Shown here piece by piece: positions 60,415 to 64,000 of a stretch of 64,000 nt of DNA. The translations under genes and the position numbers were made by a program. The notes under the pieces were generated by a model. The model searched no databases and was not told where the DNA came from. It saw only the letters and a program-made list of their open reading frames with translations. Numbering within the stretch: position 1 is the first letter of the stretch; every line of letters starts with the position of its first letter. The stretch comes from Nocardiopsis sp. N85 (lineage in GTDB: Bacteria; Actinomycetota; Actinomycetes; Streptosporangiales; Streptosporangiaceae): contig NZ_JARBUT010000020.1 in NCBI RefSeq assembly GCF_028882275.1, forward strand, positions 54,813 to 118,812, written 5' to 3'.

Positions 60415-61061
60415 CAGGCCCCACCCTTCTCATCCCTGTGCCGTCTCTCATCGCGTCCGGTGCCGTCCGGCCCCGTCCCGGACCGTCCAAGGACATCGGT
60501 GCCCGGCCACTCCCGGTAGGCCCGGACGAACCCTTCCACCAGCAGCCCGAAGCTCTCGTCCACGTTCACCGGCAGGCCGAACCCGCCCTGTGTCTCCAGA
60601 TCCACGAACCCGTGCAGCGAGCTGCGCATCGCCCGGATCGCGTGGACCGCCCGATCCTCGCCGATCCCGAAACCGCGCAGCACCGCCGCCAGCACCGCGA
60701 CCGGATCGGTGGACAACGTCACGTCCGGTGTGGCCAGCCCGGGCAGCCGTTGCAGAGCGGTGTACCGACCGGGGTGGGCGTGGGCGTAGTGGCGGTAGGC
60801 GTCGGCGAAGGCCCGCAGCGCGTCCGCGCCGGACCGTCCCACCGTGGCCCGCTGCACTCGTTCGCCGATCTCGTTCGCGCCCAGGATCGCCACCTCGCGC
60901 CGCAGTCCGGGCAGCCCGTCGATGTGCTTGTACAGGCTGGGCACGGCCACGCCGAACCGTTTGGCCACGGCGGCCAGGGACAAGGCCTCGAAGCCGTGTT
61001 CGTCGCTGAGACGTGCCGCTTCGGTGACGACCAGCTCCGGGGTGAGCCCGACCCTAGGCAT
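60414..61061 (-). CDS. TetR-family transcriptional regulator
   Basis: A 215-residue protein. The N-terminal HTH is SLAAVAKRFGVAVPSLYKHI. A TetR_C-type ligand domain with YRHYAHAHPGRYTALQRLPG follows, then a disordered Arg/Gly tail. ATG 61061 overlaps the hydrolase gene by 8 bp, and the stop overlaps the membrane protein gene. It most likely represses its own operon through the palindrome at 61906-61920. Confidence 0.92.
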   Translation of the reverse strand: MPRVGLTPELVVTEAARLSDEHGFEALSLAAVAKRFGVAVPSLYKHIDGLPGLRREVAILGANEIGERVQRATVGRSGADALRAFADAYRHYAHAHPGRYTALQRLPGLATPDVTLSTDPVAVLAAVLRGFGIGEDRAVHAIRAMRSSLHGFVDLETQGGFGLPVNVDESFGLLVEGFVRAYREWPGTDVLGRSGTGPDGTGRDERRHRDEKGGA

Positions 61062-61863
61062 GCGCCCGCACCTCCTCGATCAGTTCCTTCAGCACCGGAA
61101 CCACCAGGTCGGGTCGCTGACTCTGGGGGTAATGGCCGCACTCGGGCACCATCACCACCCGGCCTCCGACGACCGAGCCGACCCAGGCGGCCTCCGCCGC
61201 CGGGTCTTTCCAGTCGGGGTCCAGCTCACCGCCGATCACCACGGCCCGGGCGCGCAGTCCCTCCGCGGTCAGCACCTCATCACCGGGCGCGTAGATGGTC
61301 GCGTGCACGGCGCGGTAGCGGTCGGCGGGGCGCAGCATGGCCAGGACACGGTCCAGTTGCTCCCGATGACCCTCCGGCTTCCGACCCCGGTGGAGACCGT
61401 CATAGAAGCCGGTCAACAGTCGTGGACCCCACGGACGCAGCAGCATCAGCCGCTGGGCGATCCGGACCACCGCGTTCGGGCTCGGGCTGCGCAGGAAGGC
61501 GGCCATGGGAACGATGCCGGCCACCAGATCGGGACGCTCCAGCGCGGCGATGGTCACGGCGGCGCCGCCCAACGAGTTGCCGACCATGACGACGTCCTCG
61601 CCGTCCAGTTCCTCCGCCAGGGCGATGGCGTCGTCGGCCGCGGCGCGGTTGGTGTGGTCGTCGAAGGTGGCGTCGCTGTCCCCGTGCCCGCGCAGATCCA
61701 TGACGGCGACACGGTGTCCGGCCTCGGCCAAGGCCTCGCCGACGAATCGGAAGGACGCCCGGTGATCGAACATGCCGGGCACGCAGACCACCAGGGTCCC
61801 GGCCCCGTCGGCTCCGTACAGGTCGTAGGCGATCCGCCCCTGAGGTCTGGCGAGGTACCGCAC
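61054..61863 (-). CDS. Alpha/beta-fold hydrolase
   Basis: A 269-residue cytosolic hydrolase. The nucleophile elbow is VGNSLGGAA (Ser97). RGHGDSDA lies at 59-66, with the acid likely in GGELDPDW and the His in ECGHYPQSQRP. The start is assigned to GTG 61863 because GGAGGAG lies 5 nt upstream; the frame stays open further upstream but crosses the operator. It is the first gene of a hydrolase-TetR-membrane protein operon. The substrate is probably a small ester, lactone or similar ligand sensed by the TetR protein. Confidence 0.88.
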   Translation of the reverse strand: MRYLARPQGRIAYDLYGADGAGTLVVCVPGMFDHRASFRFVGEALAEAGHRVAVMDLRGHGDSDATFDDHTNRAAADDAIALAEELDGEDVVMVGNSLGGAAVTIAALERPDLVAGIVPMAAFLRSPSPNAVVRIAQRLMLLRPWGPRLLTGFYDGLHRGRKPEGHREQLDRVLAMLRPADRYRAVHATIYAPGDEVLTAEGLRARAVVIGGELDPDWKDPAAEAAWVGSVVGGRVVMVPECGHYPQSQRPDLVVPVLKELIEEVRAHA

Positions 61864-61905
61864 GATGTCTCCTCCGTTACGCAAGCTCATGCCCATAGCC
61901 AGAAA

Positions 61906-61920
61906 GCTAATACTATTAGC
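61906..61920. promoter_or_regulatory. Perfect 15-bp palindrome, probable TetR operator
   Basis: GCTAATACTATTAGC, arms of 7 with a single central base, is unusually AT-rich for this genome. It lies 43 bp before the hydrolase start and includes TAGTAT on the minus strand as a possible -10. It is a typical TetR-type operator position. Confidence 0.75.
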
Positions 61921-62096
61921 CAGCGTCGTCAAGGCCCTCCCCGCGCAAGACTTTCGGGAGCCGGACGGGCACGCCCGTGACCAGAGCCGATAGCGTGGCG
62001 GTGAGGAGAAAAAGGGGTGAGCCCCTACCCGGGCCGACCTACACTGCAAGGCAGATCGGGCCTCGGGCCCGCCTACACGATCAGAGAGCAAGCACA

Positions 62097-63398
62097 GTGA
62101 CCGACATCATCGACGAACTCCAGTGGCGCGGCCTCATCGCGCAGACGACCGACCTTGACGTACTCCGCAAGGCGATCGCCGATGGTCCGATCACCCTGTA
62201 CTGCGGCTTCGACCCCACGGCGGGAAGCCTGCACGTGGGTCACCTCACCCAGATCCTCACCCTGGCCCGTTTCCAACAGGCGGGACACCGCCCCATCGCC
62301 CTGGTCGGCGGCGGGACCGGCCTCATCGGAGACCCCAAGCCGAGCGCCGAGCGCCGGCTGAACTCCACGGAGACCGTGCTGGGGTGGGTGGAGTCGCTGC
62401 GCGGCCAACTGTCGGCCTTCCTTCGGTTCACCCCGCAGGATGAGAACCCGCGGCCGAACGACGCGATCCTGGCCGACAACGCCGAATGGCTGAGCGGTAT
62501 CAACTCCATCGAGTTCCTGCGCGACGTGGGCAAGCACTTCAGCGTCAACCAGATGCTGGCCCGAGAGACGGTCAAGAGCCGCCTCGACGGAGAAGGCATG
62601 AGCTACACCGAGTTCAGCTACGTGCTCCTCCAGTCGTACGACTTCGTCCAGCTCTACCGGCGCTTCGGGTGCACGTTGCAGACGGGCGGCTCCGACCAGT
62701 GGGGCAACATCACCGCGGGCCTGGACCTCGTCCGCCGGATGGACGGCAACGAGCCGCACGGCCAGGCGCACGCCCTCACCACCAACCTGCTCACCAAGGC
62801 CGACGGCACCAAGTTCGGCAAGACCGAGACCGGCACGGTCTGGCTGGACCCGGAGTCGACCTCGCCGTACGCGTTCTACCAGTTCTGGTTCAACGCCGAC
62901 GACCGTGACGTGATCCGCTACCTCAAGGTGTTCAGCTTCCGCTCCCGTTCGGAGATCGAGGACCTGGAGCGCCAAACCGAGGAACGCCCGCAGGCCCGTG
63001 CGGCCCAGCGCGCCCTGGCCGAGGAGCTGACCACGCTCGTGCACGGTGCCGACGAGTGCCGCAAGGTCATCGACGCCAGCCTGGCGCTCTTCGGCCGTGC
63101 CGAGCTGTCCGAGCTCGATGGCCGCACGCTGGAGGCGGCCCTGTCCGAGGTGCCCAAGACCGAGGTCGCCGGTCCGGTGGCCGAGCTGCCGACGGTGGCG
63201 GACCTGTTCGCGCGGAGCGGTCTGACCCCGAGCAAGTCGGCCGCGCGTCGTGCCATCCAGGAAGGCGGCGCCTACGTGAACAACGTGAAGGTCACCGACG
63301 TCGAGGCGAGGCTCACCGAGGCCGATGTCCTCCAGGGGAGGTTCGTCGTCCTGCGCAAGGGCAAGCGCAACATCGGCGGTGTGGTCCTGGCGGGCTGA
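62097..63398 (+). CDS. tyrS: Tyrosyl-tRNA synthetase
   Basis: A class Ic synthetase. From GTG 62097 it has 433 residues. The Rossmann core has HVGH (46-49) as the HIGH signature, GGSDQWGNI as the tyrosine/ATP loop, and KFGKT (239-243) as the KMSKS-type loop (the TyrRS-S/KFGKT form). The C-terminal S4 RNA-binding domain is at ~365-425 (SKSAARRAIQEGGAYVNN). The frame to 61977 upstream is not supported. Two hairpins follow. Confidence 0.96.
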   Translation: MTDIIDELQWRGLIAQTTDLDVLRKAIADGPITLYCGFDPTAGSLHVGHLTQILTLARFQQAGHRPIALVGGGTGLIGDPKPSAERRLNSTETVLGWVESLRGQLSAFLRFTPQDENPRPNDAILADNAEWLSGINSIEFLRDVGKHFSVNQMLARETVKSRLDGEGMSYTEFSYVLLQSYDFVQLYRRFGCTLQTGGSDQWGNITAGLDLVRRMDGNEPHGQAHALTTNLLTKADGTKFGKTETGTVWLDPESTSPYAFYQFWFNADDRDVIRYLKVFSFRSRSEIEDLERQTEERPQARAAQRALAEELTTLVHGADECRKVIDASLALFGRAELSELDGRTLEAALSEVPKTEVAGPVAELPTVADLFARSGLTPSKSAARRAIQEGGAYVNNVKVTDVEARLTEADVLQGRFVVLRKGKRNIGGVVLAG

Positions 63399-63407
63399 CG
63401 GCCGGTG

Positions 63408-63473
63408 TCCGACCGAGGGTCGGATCCGACGTGACGATGGAGGGGTCGGTGCCTTCGAGGGGCCGGCCCCTCG
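63408..63473 (+). terminator. Tandem terminators after tyrS
   Basis: TCCGACC-GAG-GGTCGGA (63408-63424, 7 bp) is followed by CGAGGGGCC-GGCCCCTCG (63456-63473), an 18-bp perfect palindrome without a fixed loop. Together they should isolate tyrS from the strong downstream promoters. Confidence 0.75.
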
Positions 63474-63666
63474 TCGTGCGCCGTGGGGAGGGCGGAGAAT
63501 TTGCCCGACCATGAGTGTTTCGTCAGGGAATCTTCAGGGCAAGAACCCGGTTGTCCAGTGACAACGGCCGACACGCTCCCGCTGTGGGGGGCAGGCCCCC
63601 AGGACCCGAAGACGTCGCCCACAGGGGCGCCAGGTTCCCGGTTCGACACCCGACCGGGGCCATGGC
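63474..63666. other. Region between tyrS terminators and the rrn-like promoters
   Basis: About 190 bp. Dyad GTTGTC-CAGT-GACAAC (63550-63565) and hairpin TGGGGG/CCCCCA (63585-63601) are visible. A TTCGA-containing segment near 63640 does not fold into a tRNA T-arm. No gene. Confidence 0.45.
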
Positions 63667-63695
63667 TTGACGTCCTCGCTCTCTTCCCCTATAGT
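63667..63695 (+). promoter_or_regulatory. Strong sigma70 (HrdB-type) promoter P1
   Basis: TTGACG, a 17-bp spacer, and TATAGT (63690-63695): five of six matches in each hexamer at ideal spacing. It is the best housekeeping promoter in the window, with no downstream gene before the window ends. Confidence 0.85.
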
Positions 63696-63774
63696 CGGAC
63701 GAGTCGCTACGGGACGGCGAGACCCCTTCTGGGAGTGCTCGGAACCGGACCGTGAACAAGCGCCATACTCTCTC

Positions 63775-63879
63775 CACTCCCGATCGGGCGTCACGGGCAT
63801 GTGCCCGGAGGCGGTAAGGTCGAGAGGTCGCCCCGAAAAGGGCGAAGGAGATACACCGGGATTCTTCACTCCCGATCGG
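63775..63879 (+). repeat. Direct repeat in the leader downstream of P1
   Basis: CACTCCCGATCGG occurs at 63775-63787 and 63867-63879, 92 bp apart, each containing the palindrome CGATCG. These may be duplicated promoter-proximal or leader modules. Confidence 0.75.
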
Positions 63880-63902
63880 TTTCCTTTCCGGAAAACGCCG
63901 AT

Positions 63903-63931
63903 TTGGCGGGACACGGAAACGCTGATAAAGT
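63903..63931 (+). promoter_or_regulatory. Second candidate promoter P2
   Basis: TTGGCG, 17 bp, TAAAGT (63926-63931). A structured, AT-richer leader follows, with dyads TCTTC/GAAGA (63961-63974) and CGGACCT/AGGTCCG (63982-63998). Tandem promoters plus a non-coding leader are typical of actinomycete rRNA operons. 16S sequence is not reached, so the identity is inferred. Confidence 0.6.
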
Positions 63932-64000
63932 GAAGGCACAACAAAGCGGAAACGCAAACGTCTTCCACGGAAGAGCACGAGCGGACCTTCGAGGTCCGGG

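Noticed and set aside
63629..63662. A tRNA 3' half suggested by GGTTCGACACC near 63640
   Set aside because: The flanking bases cannot form a 5-bp T-stem and no D- or anticodon arms precede it.

Overview
The window is chromosomal DNA of a high-GC actinomycete. Coding regions use almost only G or C at third positions, GTG and TTG starts are common, and several gene sets are actinobacteria-specific: mIHF next to gmk-rpoZ-coaBC-metK, DUF948/DUF349 proteins, and conservon (cvn) operons. The protein set and gene order resemble the Streptosporangiales/Nocardiopsaceae and, more distantly, Streptomyces. The genus is an inference. I see no transposase, integrase, CRISPR array, tRNA or complete rRNA gene.

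Layout. (1) 1-7.2 kb: end of pyrK, then pyrD, pyrF, mihF, gmk, rpoZ, coaBC and metK, i.e. pyrimidine synthesis, nucleoid protein, nucleotide, CoA and SAM supply. (2) 7.3-14.4 kb: a membrane-anchored DUF11-type protein, a DUF349 protein, an MBL-fold hydrolase, aspS, an HTH-UTRA regulator with a far-spaced inverted operator pair, and a two-gene mini-operon encoding a CxxC/CxxC micro-protein and a 51-residue protein. (3) 14.9-29 kb: a PAS-GAF-PP2C phosphatase, rarA, a divergent pseudokinase, DUF948 and a partner, alaS, ruvX, mltG and aroE, a conserved actinobacterial neighbourhood. (4) 29-37 kb: infC (apparent AUC start behind an attenuator-like hairpin), rpmI, rplT, a SpoU methyltransferase, a sensor kinase, pheS and pheT. 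(5) 37.4-41 kb: a class III aminotransferase, a MarR regulator with two matching operator-like sites, and a DadA/PuuB-like FAD oxidase, probably amine or polyamine catabolism. (6) 41.4-48.5 kb: argC-argJ-argB-argD-argF-argR, joined mostly by ATGA overlaps, then argH. An ArgR-type box lies on the promoter, argG is absent, and argJ is a shortened, degenerate copy. (7) 48.8-57.8 kb: a complete conservon (cvnABCD), a CbiX-like protein, then a second, incomplete conservon (cvnA plus cvnC only) whose kinase has a very long disordered tail. (8) 58-62 kb: a secreted protein, a membrane-anchored HNH protein, and a hydrolase-TetR-membrane protein operon with a perfect palindrome at its promoter. (9) 62-64 kb: tyrS, tandem terminators, then two strong sigma70-type promoters and a structured leader, most simply the start of a transcription unit such as an rRNA operon beyond the window.

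Intergenic hairpins are unusually clear. Most convergent or operon-end junctions carry a perfect GC-rich stem, usually without a T-tract, as is common in actinobacteria. The observations I consider most worth testing are the decayed in-operon argJ, the incomplete second conservon, the pseudokinase, the AUC start and attenuator of infC, the tandem segmental duplication inside mltG, and the regulator/operator pairs read directly from sequence.
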